Origin: Vicia villosa
Taxonomy: Eukaryota; Streptophyta; Magnoliopsida; Fabales; Fabaceae
Length of the DNA stretch: 64,000 bases
Direction of reading: 5' to 3'
NCBI RefSeq assembly: GCF_029867415.1
Contig: NW_026705151.1
Location: forward strand, 310,001 to 374,000
The notes beneath the pieces are model-generated. The model searched no databases. It saw nothing but the letters and a program-made list of their open reading frames with translations, and was not told where the DNA came from. A program made the position numbers and the translations under genes. The first letter of the stretch is position 1, and every line of letters begins with the position of its first letter. Positions 46,149 to 58,652 of this stretch are shown here, piece after piece.

Positions 46149-47070
46149 CTAGGACCTTCTTGTTGTGGTTGGATCGAGGGCCCCCATGAAATCAATGCGT
46201 TCAGTCTCGCTTGCAAATAATCGTTGACCCATGTTGTCAAAGTTTGTTCGCATCGGTGGGGGTGGGGTCCATGCGAACTCGATAGCATTGCTCATCCGAA
46301 AAAGTGGGGTAAGTTGGAATTGAATTTTGTGGAGTTTGGTACACATATGTTTGTTGGCTGCTATGGTGTGATGGTTGGCTGTATGTTGGGTCGGTTGAAG
46401 AATATTGTTCATGTATGCCCATGTCTGGGCTTGGGTGAGATGATGAAGGGTCCGCATCGGGATGTCAAAAATATTGTCTTTGTTCTTGGTATTATGGTTG
46501 TGTGTGGGGCATGTGGGTGTATTGGTTTTGATATTGGCTTTGGAGTTGGGTGCTTGTGGATCTCTGTCGTCGTTGTGTTTTATGGGAGGTTGCTGCGTGT
46601 TGGGTTTGGTGTTGGTATTGTTGTTGGGTGGTGAACGGTTGGTGGTATTCTTGTTGGGTGGTGTACGGTTGTTGGTATTCTTGTTGGTATGCTTGTTGGG
46701 TGGTGTACGGTGGTTGGTATTGTTGTTGTTGATTTGATGTCGATACCCAACATGCGCGTGGGTCGACCAAATACCTCGGCTCAGCCACAAACATGTCAGG
46801 GTTAGTAACTGATTTGTACCATGTGATATATTGATGTGTGTGTTGCATACGATGCTCACCGGGGAAAACAGGAAACAACAACGCATGTCGGGCACATCTC
46901 CTCCACATCTTACACCACTCCGGTGCAAAATCTTGCCAATTATCAATATTCCACTGGTCGTCGACCCTTTTTTGATGCCAAGGATCCAAGCAAGTTGGGT
47001 CAGACAGAATATCTTGAAGCATGCCGAACTGCATTTTAACTCGATCAGTGGAAATGGAATATTCCGTCAT
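46149..47070 (-). pseudogene. PMD-family protein C-terminal region, broken
   Basis: The minus-strand frame from 47070 reads RVKMQFGMLQDI, then CLDPWHQKRVDDQW, then WYKSVTNPDMFVAEPRYL, then a Gln/Tyr/Thr-rich repeat tail (QQEYQQPYTTQQEYHQPF). This is the usual C-terminal half of plant-mobile-domain proteins of the 'phosphatase 7 long form' type. Two in-frame stops near 46490 and 46455, plus a shift near the end (NFDNMGQRLF, ending DPTTTRRS), break it. The PMD core itself is absent. It overlaps no real plus-strand gene. Confidence 0.75.
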
Positions 47071-48260
47071 CTATTCTGGGCATTCCAACCATGCATCAGA
47101 GGGTTTGCGTTTTGCAAACCTATTATTGAAATAGATGGAACATATTTGTACGGGAAATACAAAGGCACCCTACTGATGGCAGTCGCACAAGATGACAACA
47201 GTAACGTCTTCCCAATTGCCTTTGCTCTAGTCGAGGGAGAGAGCGGTGGGGGTTGGAGTTTCTTTCTCAAAAATTTCAGAACACACGTGGCTCTGCAACC
47301 TTGTCTCTGTTTGATCTCTGATAGATATGCTTCTATTGTGAGTGCATACAATAACCCGACTAATGGTTGGCATGACTCCCCTTCTACGCATGTCTTCTGC
47401 ATTAGACATATTGTACAAAATTTCACGCGAGAGATTAAAGACAGAGCTTTTCGCAATTTGGTTATGAACGCATGGTATGCATTAACTCAACCATCGTTCA
47501 AACATTATCGCAGAGAGATCAGATTATCAAATCCAAATGCAGGTAGTTGGATTGATAATATTCCAGTGGAGAAATGGACTAGGTCATACGACAATGGACA
47601 ACGATGGGGACACGTGACAACAAATCTTATTGAATCAATGAACGGTGTCTTCAAAGGCATACGAAACCTCCCTGTAACCACTTTGGCAAAATCAACATAT
47701 TTTAGGATGGCTTCGTTGTTTGCACAAAGAGGTGAAAGGTGGGACGCGGTGTTACGAGCTGGACAATTGTGGAGTGAATGTTGCACAAGATTTATCAAGG
47801 CAGAAGGTGCCAAAGCCAACACACATATGGTTACGACGTTGACTGACATAACCAAAATTTCATGGTCAAAGAGACAATCGACCATAACGAGGGGCTACCA
47901 AGACAAGAGTATAAGGTTCTACTGGAAGAACGTTGGTGCGATTGCGGAAAGTTTCCAGCATTTCGTATGCCTTGCTCCCATGTTATTGCAGCATGTGTCC
48001 ATTCTCACTTAGATGCATTAACACTTTTGTCTCCCATTTACAAGTCTGAGACCTTGATCCACGTATACAACAATGGCTTTGCAGTGGTAGCAAAAGAGGA
48101 TTATTGGCCTGCGTACGAGGGGAAAATTGTTGGGCACAATGACCAAATGCGGAGAAATAAAAAGGGCCGTCCCAAAAGTAAGCGTATCACAACTGAAATG
48201 GACGAGTTTGACAAGCTAGAAAGAAAATATGGTTTATGTCGTCAAGTCGGACACAATTAA
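47056..48260 (+). pseudogene. MULE transposase, truncated and frameshifted
   Basis: Starts inside the catalytic domain: VIEIDGTYLYGKYKGTLL-like sequence with the first catalytic Asp (IDGTY), the second Asp in CLISDRYASIV, and the C-terminal ESMNGVFKGIRNLP block. A frameshift near 47880 separates this from the SWIM zinc finger (CDCGKFPAFRMPCSHVIAAC) at about 47935-48000. The rest ends LCRQVGHN, so the CCHC knuckle that often follows is incomplete. The N-terminus is missing. Active MULE transposases cut and paste elements with long inverted ends. Confidence 0.9.
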
Positions 48261-49157
48261 AAAAATTGTCCCACTTGTGCTAGTGGTTCAACCGATTGAA
48301 ATTTGTATGCACATTTCTTTGAAGATCTAAACATGGCTTTTTTTTCATTAAGAACATTTGTTACAACACATGCGATTGCTAAAAATAAAATGACATAACG
48401 ACTAAAAAACAACACATACAACGGATAAAAAAATGTCAACAACACGACAAAATATCTATGAAATGACAAGCACCAAAACAATGTCATCGGAACCGTGCAT
48501 CATCATCATTACGTCTCCGTCTCTTTCAACTTCCTCCAACCAAGTGCGAGACGTTCCAGTTGCAAGTGAGGTGGCGGTTCTTCTTCTCTAGATTCTTCTA
48601 ATTTCTTCGCCATTTGGAATGTCCTCGTCTAACCCGCGTTTCAACTCTCTCTTAAGACGCTCCATGGAATGGATGTGCCAAAATTTCATTTTTATCGTCG
48701 GTTTCAGGAGAGAGAAAAATACATAGCCATCTCTTGTGAAAATCATAGAGCCCATTTTGACAAAAGTTGGGAGGAAATATGAAGATATAACAAGAAAGTG
48801 TGAAGAATGGTGGAGAAAGGGGGGGTATTATTTATAGAAAACACATATCCAAGGAGGAGCCATATGACATTGCTCTTCCTCCTAAAAAATGAGTGGAGGC
48901 GCCATATGACATGGCTTGGGTGTACTGAATGTGCCATGTCAGATGGCGCCTAGGGAAAAGTTAAAGTGAAAAGGCCATCTTAGATGGCGCCTTGGTGTAA
49001 AAGGTTTATGAAACCTGGTTATTTGCGTAATTTTCTCCGAAATGTGGTTATTTGCATAATTTTTTTAATACATGGTTATTTTTAAAAAAAAAATCTCACA
49101 TTGTCCTAGAAGTGTTATTTACTTATTGGCCTCATTGATCAATTTTTTTCCTAACAT
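48261..49157. other. 3' flank of MULE unit, no intact gene
   Basis: Includes the right 'agatggcgcct' motifs (48890-48990) and the 'tggttatttgc' phrase twice (49020-49085). No coding family. Confidence 0.45.
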
Positions 49158-49168
49158 ACACATTTTTC
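49158..49168. repeat. LINE target duplication ACACATTTTTC (right side in LINE sense)
   Basis: Matched by ACACATTTTTTC at 50524-50535, with one extra T. Confidence 0.7.
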
Positions 49169-50523
49169 TATCTTTTTTTTAGTAAGCAAGTTGTATTAAA
49201 ATGAGAACTAAGGGTTCTCAACACCTGTTTACATCATGAAAGGGGAGACATCCCCGCCAAAAAAACCCGAGAAATTACAAACGAATTGGTACTGCGAAAT
49301 AAATAACAAAGGATCTTTGTTAAAATCGTAACAACTACAAATGGAATGTGTAATATCTCCTATAAAAGCCCACTTCCACACCAAAAACTTGATGCTCCAA
49401 ATTGTATTATCCATATTCCACACTTCATTCTGAAAACAAACTCCATTCCTATTAAGCCAAAGAGTCCATAAAGTTGCTAACCAAACTACTCCTAGTTTAC
49501 CTTCTTTAACTTTCTTTTTTTTACAAAAGGATAACCAATCCATAAAACCCCTCAAGCAATCTACCTCAACCCCTCCATACGGTTTACCAATCCACATAAC
49601 CACCACACTCCAAACTGCCTTAACCGAAGAACAAGTAAAGAAAGAATGATTTCGACTTTCCGGATTGACACCATCAAAAACACACTTGAAATTATCTACC
49701 AAAAAAGTAATGCCTCTATGTAAGAGTAAATCCTTTGTTAGAAGCCTATTCACAAGGAGACTCCAATCAAACGCCTTAATTTTGAACGGAACTTCCGCTT
49801 TCCACACCAAACCTAAAGCCCCATCAAATTTATTAAAAGGACCGTAAGGAATACGACAACCGACATAAAACTTATAACAAGAAACAGTGTAGAAAACTCT
49901 ATCCGATTCGGCTCTCCACACCGCCTCATCACCTACCGCATTACAAGGCCCACGACCCTCCAACAAAACACACAAGGAATCCATCTCCGACTCAAGGTTA
50001 TGCTCGGCTAAAACCAATGGGTTAATCCCAAAATTCCCCCAAGTCCAAACCCCATTCACCCAACCTCCCATTCCCGCCACCGCCACCTTAAACAAACTAG
50101 AATTCTCATATAAATCCGAAAAATCCTTCTTTAAACAAAACGTTTCCAACCACGACGCTTTCCAAAACAGAGTAGAAAACCCATTCCCAATTTTAAAACG
50201 ACAATAAGACTCCCTAGGATCTCCAACCCCACACTTCCCAAAATTCCCAATAACCATCAAATCCCTCCACCAATATGAAGCAATAGAAGAAGAAAAAAGA
50301 TGAAGTGGAAGAAGAAAAAGGAAGCATACCTCCACAAAAAGTCTTCATGATTAAGTCGCCATTACGCGCTTTCAACAATTTATACCAGAGAACTTCCTCT
50401 CCTTTAAAAATTCTCCACCTCCATTTATTTAGAAGCGCCACATTAAAATCTACGATATTTTTAATGCCAAGACCCCCTTTTTCCACCGGTAAATAAACAC
50501 TCTTCTAACTAACCCAATGGATC
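49169..50523 (-). mobile_element. 5'-truncated LINE with coding tail
   Basis: The minus strand begins mid-ORF2 at 50523 and ends in a short A tract (plus-strand T run at 49173-49180). It is flanked by a near-perfect 11-12 bp duplication. This is the structure expected of target-primed reverse transcription with early stop. See the coding entry for the domains. Confidence 0.75.
49229..50505 (-). pseudogene. LINE ORF2 C-terminal part
   Basis: Two frames. From 50486 down: EKGGLGIKNIVDFNVALLNK, then KWRWRIFKGEEVLWYK. From about 50300: YCRFKIGNGFSTLFW and a zinc-binding domain (VWKAEVPFKIKAFDWSLLVN, then H-SFFTC) to a stop at 49229. A frame change lies near 50300. This is the linker plus zf-RVT region of plant L1-type ORF2. 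No RNase H domain follows, unlike the LINE at 17.4 kb, so they are different families. Confidence 0.85.
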
Positions 50524-50535
50524 ACACATTTTTTC

Positions 50536-51647
50536 TCCTAATTAAAATTTCAAATTTCTCTCACATTTATTTTCCTACACTTTTTTACTTTCATTTTATT
50601 TTTTCTCTATTTATTTATTATCAATAAAGATACTAATAATCAATTTTTATTTATCTCATGGGTCACTATACAACATCAATTTTATTTTAATTAACCATTG
50701 TCTTAATTTGAGAGACAAAGTTCTTATTTTAAATATTAATTATTTTCTTTCTCCATCTCATAATATCTTTTTTTCTTCTTTTTGTATGATTATTTAATAC
50801 AATTAAATTTATATGATTATTATTTATTTTATAATTAAATAAATTATTTCAAATTTCACATTTGTATCTAAATACATTTTATATCGCATCAAATAATTTT
50901 TTATTTCTCACAGGTCATTATCAACACAATATCTATTTTATTTTAATAAACAATTACCTTTATTTGAGAGAAAAAATTTATTTACAAAAGTTAAATTTTT
51001 TTTTCTGCAGTGTCCTTTTTTTTATATGGTTGTTTATACAATTGAATTTATACGATTATTGTTTATTTATAATTAAGTCAAGTCTTTTCAAATTTACATG
51101 TGTCTAAAGATATTTTATACAATATCAAATAAATTTACTTGTGGGGAAGCACTAGTATCTTACTAGTTCCTATTAAAAAAGAAATTAAATTTATAATAAA
51201 TTAAAAATTATTCTCTAAATAATGACATGTATACATTCTTGTCTTTCTTCAAATTGTTTCATAATACATAACACTACTCTTTTAAAAAACTACTAAAAAA
51301 TGTTTACCTCGCATTATTTTGTGTTTTCTCTGAAGAAATAAATAGTCAATGTCATAATCCATTACCACACAAGAATTGGTTATTGCATAAATACACATTA
51401 AATTGGTACTCAAAAATATACTTTATCCGGTCACTGGTATAAATATAAGATTATTTAAATTATTTATAAATTTATTGAATAATTGATGTATGTAAATTTA
51501 TTAAATAATTGATGTATGTAGTGTGCTCTATGCATCTCGATGGAAGTATTCCTACAGCCATTGCATAAGACTATTTTCTTAGATGAAGAGTGGTCGTTGG
51601 ACAATTTTCACCTAGGAATAACTATATCCTAATTTATATTATAGTCA
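50536..51647. other. Very AT-rich DNA, no gene seen
   Basis: Loose repeats of 'caacatcaattttattttaa' and 'tttgagagaaaa' suggest an old duplicated unit (about 50640-50780 against 50890-51060). No coding. Confidence 0.45.
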
Positions 51648-51655
51648 GATAGTAC

Positions 51656-51826
51656 TAGGGATGACAAGCAAACCCAAACCTGCGGGGCTCACCCGCACCC
51701 GAACCCGAATCAACGGGTGAAAATTTGAGTTGATTGAGTTTCGCTTCGGGTTCGGGTGCCACTCGATATTTCGGGTGCGGGTTTGGGTAGTATGAAACTC
51801 GCACCCGAAATCCAAAATCACACCCG

Positions 51827-51881
<55 letters not shown>

Positions 51882-52084
51882 GTAGAAAGTTGTAAGAAAA
51901 TTGTAGGAAAAATATATTTTGCTGCGGGTTTGGGTTTGGGTGAAAAAACCCTAACCCAACGGGTGTAGGCGTGGGTGTTATTTTGCCACCCGAATAACCT
52001 TTGGGTTTGAGTTTGGGTGGTAATTTTGGATGCGGGTTTGGGTATCGTGAAACTCACATCCGATCCGACCCGTTGTCATCCCTA
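51656..52084. mobile_element. hAT-like MITE, 429 bp, perfect 8-bp TSD
   Basis: The ends TAGGGATGACAA and TTGTCATCCCTA are exact inverted copies, flanked by GATAGTAC at 51648-51655 and 52085-52092. The inside has 'cgggt(t/g)cgggt' repeats and an (AT)n run at 51829-51876. Non-coding. Confidence 0.95.
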
Positions 52085-52189
52085 GATAGTACACACAAAA
52101 CAAACACCTACATTTTTTATATCATATTGAATGAGGTTAATCGAATTATACTTTATGGATGGTAATGACAACTTGGAAAGATAGTACAC

Positions 52190-52428
52190 AAAAATATATT
52201 TAGGATAGTTAGTTAGAATTATCATAACTTCTCATGTGTTAGCTTGGAAATATATCCCACCTGCACTATCAGGTCAATTGGTTACTTTTATAAATACAAC
52301 TGGTTGTTATATTAGGTCAATTGGTTACTTCTATAAATGCAACCAATTGCTCTCTTTTATAACTAATCAAAATTCAATCAATTAAAAGTTAGTTAGAACT
52401 AAAAATGAACAGTCTAAGTGCAAATTCT
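52190..52428 (+). mobile_element. Probable 5' LTR end of second copia element
   Basis: Lies directly before a degraded tRNA-iMet primer site (GGTATCAAATTGC at 52434). It holds a duplicated 'ggtcaattggttactt(t/c)tataaat' with TATAAA-like boxes near 52288 and 52332. The start is a guess and no 3' LTR is present to compare. Confidence 0.4.
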
Positions 52429-52433
52429 ATCAC

Positions 52434-54812
52434 GGTATCAAATTGCTAACGCGATCCTAGGGCATGGCGTATACCATGATAGTGTTGTTTCAGCCCAAGT
52501 TTCCACAGCTTTAGCGTCGACAGTGATGTCTACGAATGATGAATTACACCATCTCAATTTCTTGTTCACGATTCCGCATAAATTGGATGAAATGAATTTT
52601 TCATCTTTGGCTTCCACAAGTTGAATCTTACATTAATGTGCACAATATCACTGAATTTTTGGTTTGCCCAAGAATTCCACCTCAATTCATTGATGATACG
52701 ATTCACAACTATGGATATGTGAATCCAGAGTACTCAATGTGGCTTCAAAAGGATCAAATGTTGTTATCGTGGCTTCGAACTATGCTTTATAGCGAAATCC
52801 TCTCTCGCTTGCTAGGATGTCCACACGCACACTAACTTTGGGATTGTTTCTTTAGTTATTTTCAAAAGAAAACTCATGCAAGAGCTCATCGATTGTGTGT
52901 GGAACATCATCTATTACACTGAATGCTCTTTCAATTCCAGACTATTTGTTCAAGATTAAGACTATTGTTGATGCCTTAGCCTCTACTGGTGATCCTCTAC
53001 CAAGTTTACATCACATAGATGTGATACTTGCAAGTTATTTTCTCAAATTATGCTCCAATCGTTTCGGTTATTGAGAGTAAGTTTGACATTTTGGACTTGG
53101 ATGAAGTTGAGATTCTAGTGGTTGCTCATGAGCTTAGGCTTGCCAAGTTCAATAAAACATCAACTATATATCTTGTTTCCTTGAATATCAATCACATTGT
53201 GCCTTCTTCACCTGGTCATGTTGATTTTCAAACTTCCAGTTATGAACCTCCTCATCCTCCTCCTCCTCCTCCTCAGGTCACTTAACAAACTTCTGAATAT
53301 GATTACCTAGCCTTCAGAGGCACCAAACTTGGTCGTCGTGATAAAATGGTAGAGGTAAAGGAGGTCAATTTTCTAACATCTAGTGTCAATTTTGTTTTAG
53401 GTTTGGGCACTTTATTTTAAACTGTTTGCATAAATTCAACCAACAATTCCATCTTGCTTCCTTCAATGGCAATCCCCACAATCAAGCTTCTTGTCATAAT
53501 TATCCAAATTCTTATGGCAACAATGTTTAGACTAGGCCACCTCTACCTCCAAGACATGTTTCTCCTCTTTTAAGTCATCCTAACACATTTGTGGCCAACA
53601 CTTTACTTTACACTCATGCATCTTCGTTTTCTAGTTCAAGGGCTTCTTATCATGTTATTAGTGATGCAAATAATCTTTAGCAACTTACTTCCTTTAAAGA
53701 CAAGAACAAATTTACATAAGCAATGAACAAGACTCACACATTCACTCTACTGGTTCTAGCACTTCTCCTTCCCCTTTTCTACCTCATGCACGCCTCACAC
53801 TTAATAAACTCCTTCTTGTTCCCTCCATAACTAAAAACCTCATGAGTGTTAGCAAATTATTAAAAGATAAAAATGTATATTTAATATTTACTATTGACAA
53901 ATGGCTTGTCAAATCACAAGTATTTAGTGTTGTCCTTCTAGAAGGTCATGTTGGGAGTGATGACCTTTATGAGTTCCATTCTATAGCCGTGTCTAATCCT
54001 GTTAAGTCCCTTATATTTCCATCTCCGTTTTTTGTTAATAAAGTTACCTAGTGTTTTTTTATATAAGTGTAGATACTAATTTTCCTAATGTGTGACATAT
54101 TAGACTATGGCAACCTAATGTTCATGCCTTAAAACTTGTGTTGCAGAGTTATAATATATATTTTTATAATAAAGACTGCACACTCTATTTTGTTCAGCAT
54201 GTTGCATGGGTAAAGCCCATAGAATTCACTCACATGCTTCATACACTACATATTTTTAACCTTTAAAACTTGCTTATAGTGACTTGTGGGGGCTCCCTCC
54301 TAACCCCTATACCTCAGGCTTTACTTATTAAATGTCTTTTGTAGATGCCTATTCCAAGTTCACTTAGATTTATCTCCTCAAGTCCAAAGTTCTCTATCTT
54401 TAAACAATTCAAAATCATGGTTGAACTTCAACATGGTTTCCTTATCAAAGTTATACAATTAGATTGGGGAGGGAATTCATACCTTTTACTAAATTCCCAA
54501 CCGACTTAGGCATTATTCATAGGATCATATGTCCTCATACACACCATCAAAATGGCACAGTTGAGAGAAAACACAGACACATAGTGGACATTGGTCTCAT
54601 CATCCTAAGTCAAGCCTTTTTACCTCTATCCTAATGGGATTATGCTTTTTCCATTGATCTGTATCTCATCAATAGACTACATTCATCTTCCATTAACTTC
54701 TAAGTCCCTTATACCTTATTATTCAAACTCAAACATGACTATAACTTCTTAAATGTATTTAGATGTGACTGTTTTGCTCATCTCAGGCCTTACAATACAT
54801 TCATAAACTTGA
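52434..54812 (+). pseudogene. Copia element 2: gag, zinc knuckle, integrase (decayed)
   Basis: A UBN2-type gag in pieces: WLQKDQMLLSWLRTMLYSEI at ~52740-52800, then SVIESKFDILDLDEVEIL and LRLAKF at 53028-53165. The CX2CX4HX4C knuckle is at about 53384-53425 (C-Q-F-C..GH..N-C). A GAG-pre-integrase piece (VYLIFTIDKW, then LLEGHVGSDDLYEF) is at 53842-54000, with LWQPNVHALKL near 54108. Integrase pieces (YSKFT.IYLLKSKV, then HTHHQNGTVERKHR) run 54340-54590. Many stops. The Retrofit-like lineage is inferred from the gag type. Confidence 0.8.
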
Positions 54813-54817
54813 CTTTA
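54813..54817. repeat. TSD CTTTA (left)
   Basis: Repeated at 58648-58652. Confidence 0.93.
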
Positions 54818-57800
54818 TGTCATACCCCAAAATTTGCCCAACATATTTATTCATATTTCAGTCCATCTGACTTTCAAATGCTCAAAGACACACTAGAAGA
54901 AAGCATGCAGTTTCTCTCCTAAACAACAACCTCTAAATTAGGGTTTCTGATTTAATCAAGGAATTTGAACTTCTGATACCTCAAGTGGATTCCATGGTCT
55001 CTCATATGATTCAAAGTACCCTCATGCCAAGCTTCAAGCCCTGATTCAAAAGATTGCTCACTCAATGACCCAAGCGATCAATAACCGACTAGTTGACCTA
55101 AAAGTCAAACTATGGTCAAATCACAGTCAAAGTTACTGATTTTTGGTCAACATCCTCATTATGAAGTATCATTCATCATTTGATCAAGAAGTGATCATGA
55201 TGTATCAAAGAAATCCCTGAAATCATCAAAAACCTAAGTTTCTAAATTAGGGTTTTTAAGGAGAAAGTCAACCTAACTTTGACCAGCCATAACTTTCACA
55301 TGGAACATCAGAAATTTCCCATCCAAAGCTCATTTTGAAGGACATTGAATTCTCTACAAATTTGTCTCTCACATGCCAAGTCCAAAAATGCTTTATTTGG
55401 AAGATATAAGCCAAAACATTACAGGTCCTTCTAGAAGATCGCAAACAAGTCATCTTTTTGCAAAGAAGTGTACATGAACATGAAAACTTCAATGAAGATG
55501 AAACCAAAAGGAGTGTTTAAAGGACTCTTTGAGCTTTCTAAAAAGTATGAGAACATTTTCATATGATTAAAAATGAGGGAGATACGCGTTGCACAAGTTG
55601 GCTAAAAATCAAGAAGCGCATGAAACCCTAATTGATCAAAACTTAGATTTTGGATTAATGGGCCTAAGTATTGGACTACAAACACATCCATGGCATAAAT
55701 AAGGGCCTATAAATCCATCCTCACCCTTTTATGATTTTATTTTTTATTTATTTACATTTATATGAATTTTATTCATTTAAATACCAAATAAATTTAATAA
55801 AATATAAAACAAATGGATCAAATGACATGGGTTGGTTTATAATCATTTGAAGGCCCAAGCAAAGTCCAAAAACGTGACAAAAGAGGTTGGAAAGATATTT
55901 GAGCAAAAATAGAAAGATTAGAGTAAAATTTGAATCAAATCTTTTTCAACTCTCAAGCCATCAAACAACTTGGTATCCAAGCCCATATTTTAACCTAAAT
56001 ATACCCTCTATATAATGCTGAAAAACACCAATCATTAGGGGACGAAAATTGGTGGAAAGAGAATAGGGTTCAAAGTTGCAAAAGGAAATCAAACTAGGGA
56101 ACGAGCAATCTCCTTCCACAGCTGACCTCAAGCGATTTCAAGGGCCATAAAAGCTTCTTGGGGATCTTGGGAGTCTGTATCAATCATCACTCGAGCCCAT
56201 AACACGTGGAGAAGCGCCATATCGTTCGTTCTCGGTTTGCACCATTCTCGAATTTGAAACTCATAAATTATGCCATTTAAATTGATTCTTTGCATTCATA
56301 CATGTTCATGGTGTCCCTTAGAGTCAGTTTGACGTATTCCTTTTAAGGTTTAACGCATGGAGCTCGACCCGCCATTGTTAGGGCATAAGATGTGTGCACG
56401 ATCGGGTTGTTAGTTGCAAGTGTTTTTAGTCCAAACTGATACCACAGTTGTGCTCAGCAGGCGATTTTAAGTAGATCTGGATCCTTCTCGATTTCGTTTG
56501 ATGTGTTTTTTTTGATGATTTTCGAAAGATGCAGGTTAGCTACGAGGCATTCATGGAGAAATCGTAGCAATTCTGTAGTTATTTCATGGTTAGATATTTG
56601 CAGGTTCAATATAGAAGATGATGACTACCTTGGACTTTCTAGGGATGCGCGTGCACATGTGATTAGGCAGTCAGGAATTCTTGAGTTCCCCACCACTTCT
56701 TATTGGTTACGCATGCAGCACACGGGGCCCAGCGGACTTTTCTTTGACTCCATCACTAATTATTATGTTTTCTTATTTATTTAACATCATCGATTCCATT
56801 TACAGATGAGCGCCTCAGATCAATTGGCAAGAGGGACGCGCCAATCATCCTCCATGCCAGATCCAAGAACCTAGAGCTGCAACTCCACCATGGAACCTCA
56901 CAGGACGTCCACACATAAACAGAGCTAAGTTTTTTTTTCTATCTTTTTATTTATTTATTTAAATTACATGTTTCCTTTTTTAGCAAACTATTTTCTTTAG
57001 TTTTTATTAACTAATAATTATTATTTTCTTTTCTAGAAAAACACATTAATTTTAAATAATGTTTTATTTTAATTCTTAATTTTAATCGAAAACTCTATTT
57101 TCTCCGTAATTTTATCAGTAGTTGTTTTTAAACAATAAAAATCATTATTTTTATATATTACTTTTAATTAATTAACTAATTGAAAATTAATAATTAGTTT
57201 TTAGGTTTGTTAACCTCGATAGGTAGGTGTTTTCCGCTAACGCATTTTTAAGGCTTATAAACCTTTTGGGTCACAATAAGTTTTCTTAAAAACCTTGTTT
57301 TTAGGTTCATGATTAGGATTTGTAAACCTTTTTAGGTAGGTTCATGATTAGGGTTTGTAAGCCTTTTTAGGATTAAATCCGTTAATGCAGTAACACTTCT
57401 CTTCTTTGTGTTTGACCTTTTTAGGGTTAGTCAGAAATTCTCCGATTACGCGCCATGCCAATCAAAAAGCTAAGTTCCGACCCTTTTCTTATTTAAATTT
57501 AATTTTTATTAATTTTTATTTTTTCCTTATAGGTTCAATTAGGGTTTACTTCAATAGTCAATGAATCTCTCCTACACTCACCTTTATTTATTTTCTGTCT
57601 AAATTCTCAGATGATCAGAGTCAATCAAGGGTTCGAGGAGGATCAAGGCGTTCAAAGATTTTTTCTATTTATTTTTGTTACCCTATAAGGGTTTTCTTCT
57701 GCCTTTTAATTCCCCCATCCCGTAGGTGTTTATTGTAATAGCGTAGGACATTTAAATTGCTTTATTTTTCTGTTGTGGTTAGTAATCTTAGGGAGTGCAA

Positions 57801-58647
57801 GCCTTGAACTGAATTAGATCACTAATTACAAGATAACAATATCTGAATTAAACACGTGATTGTGCCACACACACACCTTTAGGGTAATCCTTCTTATGCT
57901 GCCTGTTGCCTTATATTGTTGCCTGGTTGCCTTATTAATTAAAAATAGTCAAGTCTCTCGATTCCGAGGATACCTAAAGCAATGTTGCCTGTCGCCTTCA
58001 AAGTTATTGAAACTCCCTCGATGTTGCCTTATAAAATGATTGTCCCAAATTGCTAAGGTATCCTCGCATGATGCCTAAAAAATAAAATGACAATTATATC
58101 CTTCCCTTAGACTACCTGCCCTCTTTATGGCATGGGACAGTCTTATGGCGAACGATTATTCTCGATGACCCTTAAACATCCAATTAAAAGACTTCCTGCC
58201 CTCTTATGGCATGGATAGATCCTTTCGCCTGAAAAGCTAAAAGAACGATTTTTCAAACTTAGGGTAGTTGCTACTAATTGCTTGCTCTTATTTCAAATTC
58301 AAATTCAAAACTCATTTTCCCACTAATTTTCAAATACTTTTCAAAAAGACTACGCTTATTTACAAACTAAAGTTCTTCTTCAAAGTTCTTACTATTCACA
58401 CTCCGCTTTTCAAACAATTCAAACATTTTGAAAACAAAGTGAGCTAAGCAATTAAGAGCCCATGGATAACCATGGATGCAAAGGGTTCCTTACACCTTCC
58501 CTTTTCATAACTTACCCCCCGAACCCAAGTTTTCTTAAAAGGTCTTTTTCTGTTCTTTTTACCTTTCCTAAAATTGGACAAAATAAAAGTCGGTGGCAAC
58601 TCTTGCTATCCGCAACATTTCTTTAAAAGTCAGTTCACCGTATTACA
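54818..58647 (+). mobile_element. Ogre-like solo LTR, 3830 bp
   Basis: Starts TGTCATACCCC and ends TTCACCGTATTACA, flanked by CTTTA on both sides. No internal region or second LTR is present, so the element was reduced by LTR-LTR recombination. Its last ~900 bases match 1430-2322. It holds no certain gene. The small frame at 56503-56784 has no known family. Confidence 0.9.
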
Positions 58648-58652
58648 CTTTA

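Larger units (their letters stand above)
45900..49085. mobile_element. PMD/MULE transposon unit, degenerate
   Basis: Both ends carry repeated 'agatggcgcct'-type near-palindromes (left 45915-45990, right about 48855-48995), around a MULE transposase (+) and a PMD gene (-) that start back to back. Outer edges are estimated and no clean 9-11 bp target duplication was found. The coding of both genes is broken, so it is inactive. Confidence 0.5.

Noticed and set aside
46224..46634. 136-residue plus-strand frame rich in Gly, Val and Cys
   Set aside because: It is the shadow of the Gln/Tyr/Thr-rich PMD tail on the minus strand.
46831..47055. N-terminal part of the long plus-strand frame before the MULE transposase
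   Set aside because: It is antisense to the PMD coding on the minus strand and has no transposase similarity until about 47060.
54818..58647. Gene near 56503-56784
   Set aside because: The frame has no known family and lies in a solo LTR.
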